DNA of 64,000 nucleotides. Origin: Fragum whitleyi. Taxonomy: Eukaryota > Mollusca > Bivalvia > Cardiida > Cardiidae. The notes under the pieces were generated by a model, which was given only the letters and a program-made list of their open reading frames with translations, did not search any database and was not told where the DNA came from. A program made the translations under genes and the position numbers. The stretch is from the NCBI GenBank assembly GCA_948146395.1, contig OX411549.1, positions 32,138,693 to 32,202,692 of the forward strand. Reading direction: 5' to 3'. Below, in pieces: positions 30,687 through 38,523 of the stretch (position 1 is the first letter of the stretch; each line of letters starts with the position of its first letter).

Positions 30687-31789
30687 AGCGTAAGTCCAAA
30701 GAAGCACTGTTAAGAAAATTATATTATGGATTAAATAAAAATAAAGTTGCATATTCAAGCATAAAAGAATTATACAAAGCAGCGAAGTCCATTTTGAAAA
30801 CCATATCATATCAAGATGTTAAAAAATGGTTGCAAGGCGAATCAACATACACCTTGCATAAACCTATTCGAAGAAAATTTCAAAGACGTAAAACAATTGT
30901 TGCAGGAATCGATCACCAATGGCAAGCTGATTTAGCAGACATGCAACAATTTTCAAATCAAAATAATGGGTTAAGATATTTACTTTGTGTTATTGATGTC
31001 TTTTCAAAATTTGCATGGGTAGTACCTATCAAGAATAAGATGGGAAAAACATTGATAAATGCATTTCAGTCCATCCTTAAATCAAGAAAACCTTTATCAT
31101 TACAAACAGATAAAGGAAGTGAGTTCAAAAACAAAGACTTTCAAACGTTTTTGAAAAAGAAAAAGATCCATTATTTCACTACAGATAATCCAGAGACTAA
31201 AGCAAGTATTGTGGAAAGATTTCAACGTACGTTGAAAACTAGAATGTGGAAATATTTCACTCATGAAAAAACACGAAGATACATTGATGTTCTTCAAAAC
31301 TTTGTGAATAATTATAACAATACTTTTCACCGGAGCATAAAAGCAAATCCATCAGATGTTAATCATTCTAATGAAGCAAAAATTTCAGAGAACTTATATG
31401 CAAAAAGTGAAACAAAAGTGATTAAGAAGATAAAAAAGAAACCAAAATTAAAGAAAGGTGATCGTGTTCGTATCAATAAAACAAAACATACATTTGAGAA
31501 AGGATATCTTCCAAATTGGACACAAGAAATATTTGAAATCACTCATGTAAATTCAAAAACTTCTCCAATCACATATAAAATTAAAGATTTAGCAAATGAA
31601 CCTATCCTTGGGTCATTTTATGAACAAGAATTGCAACTTATAAAAGATGATGAAGTTTATGAAATAGATTCAGTTCTTGATAAGCGAACAAGACGTGAAG
31701 GTAAAAAAATAGTCAAAGAAATTAAAGTCAGTTGGAAAGGTTATCCTAAAAAATTTCAGAGTTGGATACCAGAATCATATTTAACGTGA
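30671..31789 (+). CDS. INT: DDE integrase with C-terminal chromodomain
   Basis: A 372-aa retrovirus-like (rve) integrase that inserts the element with a 6-bp stagger. The catalytic triad is D87 (WQADLADMQ), D147 (LQTDKGSEF) and E182 (KASIVERFQRTLK). A basic SH3-like linker (KPKLKKGDRVRINK, about 258-271) follows. Residues about 327-371 form a chromodomain (VYEIDSVLDKR, IKVSWKGYPKKFQSWIPESY), which in related integrases reads histone methyl-lysine and directs insertion. It overlaps the preceding gene by 16 nt. Confidence 0.96.
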   Translation: MGGILKRKSKEALLRKLYYGLNKNKVAYSSIKELYKAAKSILKTISYQDVKKWLQGESTYTLHKPIRRKFQRRKTIVAGIDHQWQADLADMQQFSNQNNGLRYLLCVIDVFSKFAWVVPIKNKMGKTLINAFQSILKSRKPLSLQTDKGSEFKNKDFQTFLKKKKIHYFTTDNPETKASIVERFQRTLKTRMWKYFTHEKTRRYIDVLQNFVNNYNNTFHRSIKANPSDVNHSNEAKISENLYAKSETKVIKKIKKKPKLKKGDRVRINKTKHTFEKGYLPNWTQEIFEITHVNSKTSPITYKIKDLANEPILGSFYEQELQLIKDDEVYEIDSVLDKRTRREGKKIVKEIKVSWKGYPKKFQSWIPESYLT

Positions 31790-31823
31790 TTTGAAAAAAC
31801 TTATAAAAACTTAAGTAATTATC

Positions 31824-32111
31824 ATGCAATCTCAGTTGGAATCTGGAGGTGACAGTGTTAGTCAGTCAACTCCTTTCACATGTTTTGGAAATCGTGTCCC
31901 TAAAAATCAGTTCACTTATGTATCACAAATAATAGTCATTTATGCCATTATTGCTACATCTATAGTACATCTTAGTATTCAAAGTGATAATCGTGAATTG
32001 TGGTTAATTCTTCTCAGTAGTTCTTTAGGCTACATTCTACCATCACCCGGATTAAAATTCACAAAACAGAATAAACATTCAGCATTTGATTTCATTGATG
32101 GTAAAAAATGA
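31824..32111 (+). CDS. small two-helix membrane protein
   Basis: A 95-aa protein with two hydrophobic segments, about residues 33-51 (VSQIIVIYAIIATSIVHL) and about 60-73 (LWLILLSSSLGYIL), and short polar ends. Two-helix proteins of this size occur between the integrase and capsid genes of many Polintons. A role at a virion membrane is only a guess. Its TGA overlaps the next ATG (ATGA). Confidence 0.8.
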   Translation: MQSQLESGGDSVSQSTPFTCFGNRVPKNQFTYVSQIIVIYAIIATSIVHLSIQSDNRELWLILLSSSLGYILPSPGLKFTKQNKHSAFDFIDGKK

Positions 32112-33019
32112 ATTCCTTCTACATAACTTTGCCTAGTGATAGTTCTTTGAACTATTTTCCTTCAAACACACAATGTTGTTTTAAAGTGAAATTACCTAAA
32201 ACTGTTCATATTGATAAAGAAGATTGGGAAGTTGGACTTGCACAATTGATAACACCAAGTCAATTCCTAAATATCAGTGAAGAAGAAGCCAGGTTTGATA
32301 TCATCACGGCAGATACTGGTATTTACAAAAAAATATCTGAAGAAAATAAAAGAAAACCCAATCCATTAGAAATTACTGTCCTTAAAACTATTTCAACAGG
32401 ACATGCTGCAAAATGGGGAATCAAATTTCGTTTCACACCTGGGTCTTACATCTCGCCATCTCATGTGTTAGATGTAGTCAATGAATGCATTGATGATGAA
32501 ATTGGAAAAGTGCTTCATGATAGTAATGCAACTATTCACGTTGGATATTCTGAATCATCAAAACGTCCAAAGTTTGAATTCAGAAATATTAACAAAACAG
32601 GAATTAAATTCAATAAATCCTTATTTCAAAAACTTGGTGGTGATCCTTTGTTTGATGGAAAAACAATTTACAAAGGTCGAAGTGTTTTTGAAATGTTTAA
32701 ATATTCACCAAACATTGATGCAGGATATAATCATTTATTTGTATATTCAGACATTGTTGAATATTCCATTGTTGGTGATACATTAGTTCCAATACTTCGA
32801 GTTGTACCATTTAAAACATCTAATTCCATTGAAAATGATAATGGAAGTCAACATATTAATCATGAAATTATTGCTCCACATTATTTTCCAGTTTCAAAAT
32901 CAGATTTTGATTCCATTCACATTAATATAACAGGTGATTCTGGTCATCCTATTCAGTTTGTCATTGGCAAGACAATAGTAAAGTTGCATTTTCGTAAGCG
33001 CAAAGAAAATCAAAAATAA
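32108..33019 (+). CDS. mCP: minor capsid (penton) protein, single jelly-roll
   Basis: A 303-aa protein with the Polinton penton opening (MNSFYITLPSDSSLNYFPSN) and then KVKLPKTVHIDKEDWEVGLA, typical of this family. It is predicted to form the fivefold vertices together with the major capsid protein at 33441. Length is normal and the frame intact. It starts inside the stop of the membrane-protein gene by a 4-nt ATGA overlap, which hints at coupled translation. Assignment rests on the family pattern and position. Confidence 0.88.
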   Translation: MNSFYITLPSDSSLNYFPSNTQCCFKVKLPKTVHIDKEDWEVGLAQLITPSQFLNISEEEARFDIITADTGIYKKISEENKRKPNPLEITVLKTISTGHAAKWGIKFRFTPGSYISPSHVLDVVNECIDDEIGKVLHDSNATIHVGYSESSKRPKFEFRNINKTGIKFNKSLFQKLGGDPLFDGKTIYKGRSVFEMFKYSPNIDAGYNHLFVYSDIVEYSIVGDTLVPILRVVPFKTSNSIENDNGSQHINHEIIAPHYFPVSKSDFDSIHINITGDSGHPIQFVIGKTIVKLHFRKRKENQK

Positions 33020-33027
33020 AAAAAAAC

Positions 33028-33408
33028 ATGGTACCTGTTTATAGAGGTGTTCAACATCAATATGGTTTTGGCTTAGGGTCTTTGTTTAAATCTGCATTAA
33101 GATCAGTAACACCACTAATAAAACCTATGGTGAAATCAGGACTGCATGCAATAAAAGATGAAGGTATTAAACAAGGATTAGGAATAGCACAAGACATTTT
33201 AGTACATCGTAAAAAGCCCAAGAAAGTTCTCATGTCACGGGGAAAACAATCCTTGAAACATTTGACTAACAAGTTGTTATCGAGTATAAATGAAAAGAAA
33301 TCAAGCAATGCACATCATTCTCATTCTCGATCTCGTCGTGGTAAGATCACGTCAAAGAAACATCGAACTAACAAAAGGCCAGCCAGACCATTAGACATTT
33401 TTGATTAA
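33028..33408 (+). CDS. small basic capsid-associated protein
   Basis: A 126-aa protein with a glycine-rich amphipathic start (YGFGLGSLFKSALRSVTPLI) and an Arg/Lys/His/Ser-rich tail. Similar small proteins sit between the two capsid genes in other Polintons. The amphipathic N-terminus plus basic tail recalls membrane-active or DNA-binding core proteins of adenoviruses, but I see no sequence match. It starts 8 nt after the penton gene's stop. Confidence 0.82.
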   Translation: MVPVYRGVQHQYGFGLGSLFKSALRSVTPLIKPMVKSGLHAIKDEGIKQGLGIAQDILVHRKKPKKVLMSRGKQSLKHLTNKLLSSINEKKSSNAHHSHSRSRRGKITSKKHRTNKRPARPLDIFD

Positions 33409-33440
33409 CATTATTGTTTAAATCCAAAAAAGAAAAAAAG

Positions 33441-34751
33441 ATGATGCAAAGTGGATCATGTGAGTGTAGTAAAACTGAGTTAGATGTATTATCAGTACCT
33501 CCTACCATGACAAGCATGCAGGAATCTCAGTGGGTTGAACATTTTCCTGTTGCATCAATTGCAAATGATTCACCAATAGAATTTATGATACCACCTCAAA
33601 CAGAGTTTTGGACGGATTTATCACAGTCCTTTCTGTATGTAAAATTTAAAATCATCCAAGCAGCAGATGAATCGCCTTTAGCAGATGATGCTAACATTGC
33701 ACCAGTGAATAATTTCTTACATAGTATGTTCAGTAACATAGATCTATACCTGAATAACAAACTGATAACCAGTGGATCAAATAATTATCCATACAGAGCC
33801 TACATTGAAAACCTTTTGTCATATAGTCCAGAAAGTAAGAAAACTCATTTGAGAGCAGGAGAACTCTGGATTAAAGACACAGCAGGACATATGAACGATG
33901 CTCAAACCAACGGAAATAACGAAGGGGTTAAACAACGAATAGCGGCTATTGCGGAAAGTAAGACAGTGGAATTATTCGGACGTCTTCATCTAGATGTTTT
34001 TCTCCAGGAAAAATATCTTCCCAATGGAGTGGAAATCAGACTAAGATTAAATAAGTCACGTCCAGAATTTTGCATTATTCAACATACAGGTGAACCCAAA
34101 GTTAAAATTCAGTTTGAATCAGTAAGTTTCCATGTTAGAAATGTTGAATTGTCACCAGTAGTTGCAAATAATCTGAACCAACTCATCGCACAGAATAATA
34201 TGAAAATCCCTATTCGTAGAGTAGAAGTCAAAACATTTTCAATCACTAACGGTACTCTATCAAAAGTAGAAGATCATTTGTTCCAAGGCCAGTTACCAAA
34301 ACGTGTTTTTATTGGAATGGTAACAAATGGAGCCTTCAATGGATCTTATACATCAAACCCATTCAACTTTTCTCATTTCAACGTAAGAAAAATAGCCGTA
34401 TCATGCAATGGACACAGTATTCATGGTAAACCATTTGAACCTGACTTCACAAATGGACTAACACTGAGATCATATCTGTCTTTGTTCAATGCCACAAAAT
34501 CCATTGGTGCTGACAAATCATTTGGTATAACAAAAGAGGAATATGATGCTGGTTTCGCTCTTTGGGGTTTTGATCTCACACCAGATCAAGGCAGTGAAGA
34601 AGGACAGTTGCATCCTATAAAAACTGGAGGCTTGAGAATAGAACTTCAGTTTGGATCTAACCTTGCTAGAGTCATCAACGTTATTGTTTTCGCTGAATTC
34701 GATAATCAAATCGAAATCAACAGTCTTAGAGAAGTTATAACTGATTACTAA
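33441..34751 (+). CDS. MCP: major capsid protein, double jelly-roll
   Basis: A 436-aa major capsid protein, expected to form pseudo-hexameric trimers. I take the ATG at 33441 as the start. The family is widely annotated as C. elegans F54H12.2-like. Visible family patterns include FWTDLSQSFLYVKFKI, PVNNFLHSMFSNIDLYLN and NNYPYRAYIENLLSY in the first half, and GRLHLDVFLQEKYLPNGVEI and FVKTFS-like strands in the second. No break is seen. It is followed 5 nt later by the 150-aa gene. Confidence 0.93.
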   Translation: MMQSGSCECSKTELDVLSVPPTMTSMQESQWVEHFPVASIANDSPIEFMIPPQTEFWTDLSQSFLYVKFKIIQAADESPLADDANIAPVNNFLHSMFSNIDLYLNNKLITSGSNNYPYRAYIENLLSYSPESKKTHLRAGELWIKDTAGHMNDAQTNGNNEGVKQRIAAIAESKTVELFGRLHLDVFLQEKYLPNGVEIRLRLNKSRPEFCIIQHTGEPKVKIQFESVSFHVRNVELSPVVANNLNQLIAQNNMKIPIRRVEVKTFSITNGTLSKVEDHLFQGQLPKRVFIGMVTNGAFNGSYTSNPFNFSHFNVRKIAVSCNGHSIHGKPFEPDFTNGLTLRSYLSLFNATKSIGADKSFGITKEEYDAGFALWGFDLTPDQGSEEGQLHPIKTGGLRIELQFGSNLARVINVIVFAEFDNQIEINSLREVITDY

Positions 34752-34756
34752 AAATC

Positions 34757-35209
34757 ATGCTTGGATACCAGTACGCCATAAAACTTAGAGAAGAAGCAGA
34801 GAAAGTGAAATATTCATCAAACATTGAATCAGTTCGTAAAAATGACATTCACAACAGTTTTCAAAAGTGTATGGTGGATCAACTGCAAGAACTTATCAAT
34901 GAAGAAGTTCATAACAATTGTAACGGGTGTCAAATAGATCATCCGAGTCAGATAGAACACCCTGTTTGCTTATTCATGAGTAGAGAAGAACATACAGACT
35001 TGTTCATTGAGCAAGCAATGCTTAAAGTAAATCCATACAAAATAATGCAGGCATGGTATCCACAACTTGAAGAATTAAAACTAAACGAACAAGAATCAGT
35101 AGAAGCCTATCGCCTATGGCAAAGTATAAAAAAGAACATTTTGTGCGGATTCACAGATACATGGCTAGAACGTTGGAGTGAGAAAGTAAAGCAGTCTTGG
35201 GATCAATAA
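34757..35209 (+). CDS. conserved small Polinton protein with Cys/His motif
   Basis: A 150-aa protein with CNGCQIDHPSQIEHPVC (about residues 55-71), a possible zinc site of the C..C...H.....H..C type. The rest is helical and charged (LNEQESVEAYRLWQSIKKN). Proteins with this DHPSQ..H motif sit next to the major capsid gene in other Polintons; the function is unknown. Its stop TAA shares one base with the protease ATG (TAATG). Confidence 0.82.
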   Translation: MLGYQYAIKLREEAEKVKYSSNIESVRKNDIHNSFQKCMVDQLQELINEEVHNNCNGCQIDHPSQIEHPVCLFMSREEHTDLFIEQAMLKVNPYKIMQAWYPQLEELKLNEQESVEAYRLWQSIKKNILCGFTDTWLERWSEKVKQSWDQ

Positions 35210-35676
35210 TGTACACCAGTGAAATTCAACATATCTTGGATCGTGGAGTGTGGATTAAAAATCTCAATGGAAGAGTGTGTGCAAAGGATTTATTACCAAA
35301 GCGAAAACCTTCACATGTGAAGGCTTATATCATCAATACAGCAGATTCATATAACTCAGGAGAACATTGGGTAGCAGTTATATTCTATCCAAATGGTAAA
35401 GCAATGTACTTTGACTCATATGGACTTCCGCCACTTCATAGGGAAATATCTCATTTTATCCAAAATAATTCACGTTCATGGACTTATAATAACCAACCTA
35501 TTCAAAGCATCCTTGGAAAAGTTTGTGGACACTATTGTATTTTTGCCTTGGATGGGGTAGCAAGAGGATACAACTTAAAAAAACTTCTAAGAAAGACATT
35601 CAGCACAAGGAACTTACACAAAAATGACAGAGTAGTCACATCGTGGTTCATACAGACATTTAGCAGAATTGTATAG
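35209..35676 (+). CDS. PRO: adenain/Ulp1-like cysteine protease
   Basis: A 155-aa maturation protease that would process capsid or core proteins. The catalytic residues are visible: H53 (GEHWVAVIF), D69 (MYFDSYG), Q99 and C106 (Q-x6-C, KVCGHYC). The Q to C spacing is the same as in adenovirus protease. The start is the ATG at 35209, which overlaps the previous stop (TAATG). It is the last gene of the one-strand block, and an AATAAA lies 78 nt after its stop. Confidence 0.94.
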   Translation: MYTSEIQHILDRGVWIKNLNGRVCAKDLLPKRKPSHVKAYIINTADSYNSGEHWVAVIFYPNGKAMYFDSYGLPPLHREISHFIQNNSRSWTYNNQPIQSILGKVCGHYCIFALDGVARGYNLKKLLRKTFSTRNLHKNDRVVTSWFIQTFSRIV

Positions 35677-35753
35677 ACATTTTGTAATATAAAATTGATT
35701 GTAAATATGTTCATGATTGTTCATTTTTGTTCTTAGTTCACAGTTCATTGTTC

Positions 35754-35759
35754 AATAAA
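35754..35759 (+). terminator. AATAAA poly(A) signal ending the late block
   Basis: Lies 78 nt after the protease stop and is followed by a GT-rich stretch (TTTGTGTTTTGTTGAC). It is the best candidate 3' end for transcripts of the compact gene block. Confidence 0.6.
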
Positions 35760-35890
35760 ATATAGAAAATGTAAATATTTGTGTTTTGTTGACGTTTAAT
35801 ATTCCATCTTTCTCATGATTGTTCATGATAAAGGTAAAAGAATCGGATTCATGATAAAGAATAATGAGTAATATCGTATTTTCATGCTTG

Positions 35891-35978
35891 GAGAAAACAC
35901 AAATTTCAATCTCGGCATCCATTTCTTCAATTCAAAGTAGAGGTGCTTCCAGCAAGGTCCGCGTCGTCAATATAAATA
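35891..35978 (+). promoter_or_regulatory. promoter of rightmost gene, shared module
   Basis: Contains GAGAAAACACAAATT, ATCTCG, AGAGGTGCTTCC, CAAGGTCCGCG and TATAAATA (35971-35978), in the same order as the left-end promoter at 19343-19446. The ATG is 36 nt beyond the TATA box. The match spans about 75 bp in DNA outside the TIRs. Confidence 0.75.
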
Positions 35979-36013
35979 CATAGCAGATTTTCCACTGTTT
36001 AACATTCTAGATC

Positions 36014-36361
36014 ATGGAACCGATTCGTAGAGAACTCACCGATATAGCAAAGGAATTGCTGAACATTGCTGAGCGACTGTATCGCGTGCAGGGAATGATT
36101 AGAGATACTCAAATCATTTCTCCACAAGAAAATGCCATTGAGCAGACACCAACGAATAATCTGCAAGATGTCATTTACTTGGATAGACCCATCTTGGGTA
36201 GGACAACAGAACAACTAAACAGAGCACTACCTGATGTCATCTACATGGGTACTCAATTTAGGAGAAGAGTGGTATGGAATGGAGAATCATTGGTCATAAA
36301 GAAAAGAATGAGGAGGCATTGTCCAATTTGCAATGCACGATTTGGATGCAGCCACTACTAA
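36014..36361 (+). CDS. Polinton rightmost gene, zinc-site protein
   Basis: A 115-aa protein of unknown family. The N-terminal half is helical. Two related segments, DVIYLDRP (52-59) and DVIYMGTQ (74-81), resemble SUMO-interacting motifs (hydrophobic core next to an acid), which is speculative. The C-terminus RHCPICNARFGCSHY has C103, C106, C112 and H114 as likely zinc ligands. It reads outward. Its stop is 6 bp from the TIR, which supplies a histone-like 3' site. It shares its promoter module with the leftmost gene. Confidence 0.8.
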   Translation: MEPIRRELTDIAKELLNIAERLYRVQGMIRDTQIISPQENAIEQTPTNNLQDVIYLDRPILGRTTEQLNRALPDVIYMGTQFRRRVVWNGESLVIKKRMRRHCPICNARFGCSHY

Positions 36362-36394
36362 AATATGATAGCAGAACAATCAACCAACAAAAAC

Positions 36395-36428
36395 GGTCCT
36401 TTTCAGGACCACCCAACACCAAGAAAGA
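36395..36428 (+). terminator. histone-like 3' end site of the rightmost gene
   Basis: GGTCCTTTTCAGGACC (36395-36410) begins 34 nt after the stop, preceded by AAAAAC and followed by ACCCA. CAAGAAAGA (36420-36428) starts 9 nt after the stem. It is the TIR counterpart of 18588-18621. Confidence 0.85.
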
Positions 36429-36559
36429 ATTCATTTTCTTTCGCAAATTGTCAAAGTCCTTTTGCATTCCTCACTTTCACAATACATTCAACCACTTATT
36501 TCAAAGACAAAATCCCTATAACAAGTCCCTATCTTTCCGTCTTTGGACGGTAAGATAAG

Positions 36560-36735
36560 AACTAAGTCCACATACACATTACTCACAAACCAACCCGCAT
36601 TTCTCCTAAAATGACTAAGTCCACACGCATATTCCACACAAACCTAAGTCCACATGTTTCGTACAAAAGACTAAGTCCACACTCATATTCCCCACAAGCC
36701 TAAGTTCGCATTGCTGTGAAAAAGACTAAGTCCAA
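36560..36735. repeat. six subterminal CTAAGTCC repeats, right TIR
   Basis: Mirror image of the array at 18282-18456, seen here as CTAAGTCCAC units. Confidence 0.75.
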
Positions 36736-36760
36736 ATGCACAAATAGCCTGCCCAAAATC

Positions 36761-36800
36761 TGGACGACACTTCACGTACTGGTACGTGAAGTGTCGTCCA
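36761..36800. repeat. perfect terminal palindrome, right end
   Basis: Same 40-bp palindrome as at 18217-18256, with centre TG in this orientation. It ends 8 bp from the right tip. Confidence 0.85.
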
Positions 36801-36808
36801 TTACTACT

Positions 36809-36814
36809 CTCGCA
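36809..36814. other. right 6-bp target site duplication (CTCGCA)
   Basis: Identical to 18203-18208. It fixes the right end of the element at 36808. Confidence 0.9.
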
Positions 36815-37130
36815 GCGGCGGATCCAGGGTTTCTATAGAGGGGGTTCGATGTCGACCTACAAATTCGAGTAATTAGTCCCATATTACCCCTATCTATATA
36901 TAGATAGGAATACTATGGGACAAATTGCCCAAACTCTGTACATTAGATGTATTTTTTGTCTCATTTCAAATTCTCGTAATTCGAACACTACAAAAATCAG
37001 TTGTTGCTTTTTCTTATACATTTTATTGCAAAGTTTTGATTGAATTTGTTCACTACAATGAAGAAATTTTGGATACTGAAGGGGTCGTTGTAGCCCCATC
37101 TGGCCCCGCCACTGCCCTCGCCAAACAATT
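36811..37130. repeat. MITE-like repeat interrupted by the Polinton
   Basis: GCAGCGGCGGATCCAG at the left and CTGGCCCCGCCACTGCCCTCG near 37100-37120 are imperfect inverted copies, suggesting a ~320-bp element. The Polinton target CTCGCA lies at its left tip (CCCTCGCA before the element, CTCGCAGCGGCGG after it). A related GCGGCGGACCCAGGATTT sequence is at 15871. Confidence 0.5.
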
Positions 37131-37164
37131 TTTAGTAAAAACAGCGCCCTGAACAGGTTTAATC

Positions 37165-38250
37165 CTTTTTAAGCTCCACTGGCCGAAGGCCAGCGAGCTA
37201 TTGTCATGGCGGAGTGTCCGTCGTGCGTCCGCAAACTTTTTATTTAAACATCTTCTCCTCCCAAGCCAATGGGCTGATTTTAACGAAACTTGGTAGAAAT
37301 GATCCTCTGGTGGCCCCCTTCTTAAATTGTTCAAAGAATTTTGATTGGCCCCCAAATATGGGCGTGGCAGGGCTTAGCATTTTTTCACTTTGAAATCTTA
37401 AAAAATCTTCTCCTCCCAAACCATTGGGCTGATTTCAATGAAACTTGGCATGGATGTTCCTTGGGTGACCCTTTACTTAAATTGTTCAAGAAATTTTGAT
37501 TAGCGAATAAATATAGGCGTGGCAAGGCGGGGCTTATTTTGAGCCTGAAATCTTTGAACGACATCTCCTCCTGAACCACTGGGCCTATTTCAATGAAATT
37601 TTAACAGAAAGTTCCTTGGGCGACCCTTTACTTAAATTGTTCAAGAAATTTTGATTGGTCCATAAATATGGGCGTGGCAGGGCGGGGCCTATTTTGAGCC
37701 CGAAATTTTCAAATGACATTTTCTCCTGAACCACTTGGCTGATTTCAATGAAACTTTACCAGAATGTTCCTTGAGTGTCTCTTTTCAAAAAGTATTTGCT
37801 AAATTTTGATAGGCCTATAAATTTGGGCGTGGCAGGGCGGGGCTTATATTGAGGCCAAAATCTTTGAACGATATCTCCTCTGGAACCACTCAGCCAATTT
37901 CAATGAAACTTTACCAGAATGTTTCTTGGGTGACTATTTACTTAAATTGTTCAAGAAATTTTGATTGGTCCATAAATATGGGCATGTCAGGTGGGGCCTA
38001 TTTTGAGCCCGAAATCTTTAAACGACATCTTCTTAACCTTATGTTTTAATAAGATTGGTCAAGGGTTGCAGGTTCATTGTGATTGAGTATTTTGGTGCAA
38101 TATGGACCAGAACCATTTAATCATTACTCAATAGGTCTTAGGAGATTTTGGGGTATTAATGTATTCATTTAAAGTAAGCTTTATTTAATGAAAGTCTAAT
38201 GATTTTAAAGCCAGTGGAGCGATACAGGCCCTCTTGGGCCTCTTTTTTCA
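37165..38250. repeat. dispersed repeat with internal ~140-bp tandem units
   Basis: About six imperfect units share AAATTTTGATTGGTCCATAA, ATATGGGCGTGGCAGGGCGG and CTGATTTCAATGAAACTT-like blocks. The outer edges carry GCTCCACTGGCC (about 37172) and GCCAGTGGAGC (about 38210), and a hairpin GGCCC-TCTT-GGGCC ends the element. Probably a non-autonomous transposon with internal duplications. Confidence 0.65.
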
Positions 38251-38523
38251 AAAAGATTTTGTAGATTATTTTCATAAGGAAAACTAAATTGAAATCTCGA
38301 CTGAATCACCATGGCTGAATCTGAGCCCTTTTATGAAATGAAATGAATGTAGTTAAGTTAGTCGGTTCAATAAAGCTGTAGTTGAGATATTTTTTTTAAC
38401 ACACATACCCTAGATTTCAAGATGACTCCGATCATCTTTTTTCGTCAAATAAAGAGGGTTGGGATCAATATCTTGATAAATAGTTATGTAATGTTGTTGT
38501 AATAAGACACCAAATCCGCTGGT

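Larger units (their letters stand above)
18209..36808. mobile_element. complete Polinton/Maverick element
   Basis: An 18.6-kb self-synthesising, virus-like DNA transposon. It has ~440-bp terminal inverted repeats, AG/CT termini and a perfect 6-bp target duplication CTCGCA on each side, all hallmarks of the group. It encodes the expected set: protein-primed PolB, DDE integrase with chromodomain, A32-like packaging ATPase, adenain-like protease, and single and double jelly-roll capsid proteins, plus nine or more small proteins. All frames are open and the TIRs are about 99% identical by eye, so the insertion is probably recent and may be active. Left-hand genes are divergent with TATA boxes. 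The right half is a one-strand compact block. Confidence 0.97.
36368..36808. repeat. right terminal inverted repeat of the Polinton
   Basis: Inverse copy of 18209-18648, one base longer because of a 1-bp indel. It starts 6 bp after the stop codon of the last gene and so supplies that gene's 3' untranslated region, including the histone-like stem-loop at 36395-36410. Confidence 0.95.

Noticed and set aside
27734..35676. Bacterial or phage contamination
   Set aside because: The compact block is a known Polinton gene set within matched TIRs and a host target duplication, flanked by animal genes with introns.
36274..36558. Plus-strand frame running into the right TIR
   Set aside because: It overlaps the real 115-aa gene in another frame and continues through the hairpin and TIR repeats; the mirror frame in the left TIR is equally non-genic.
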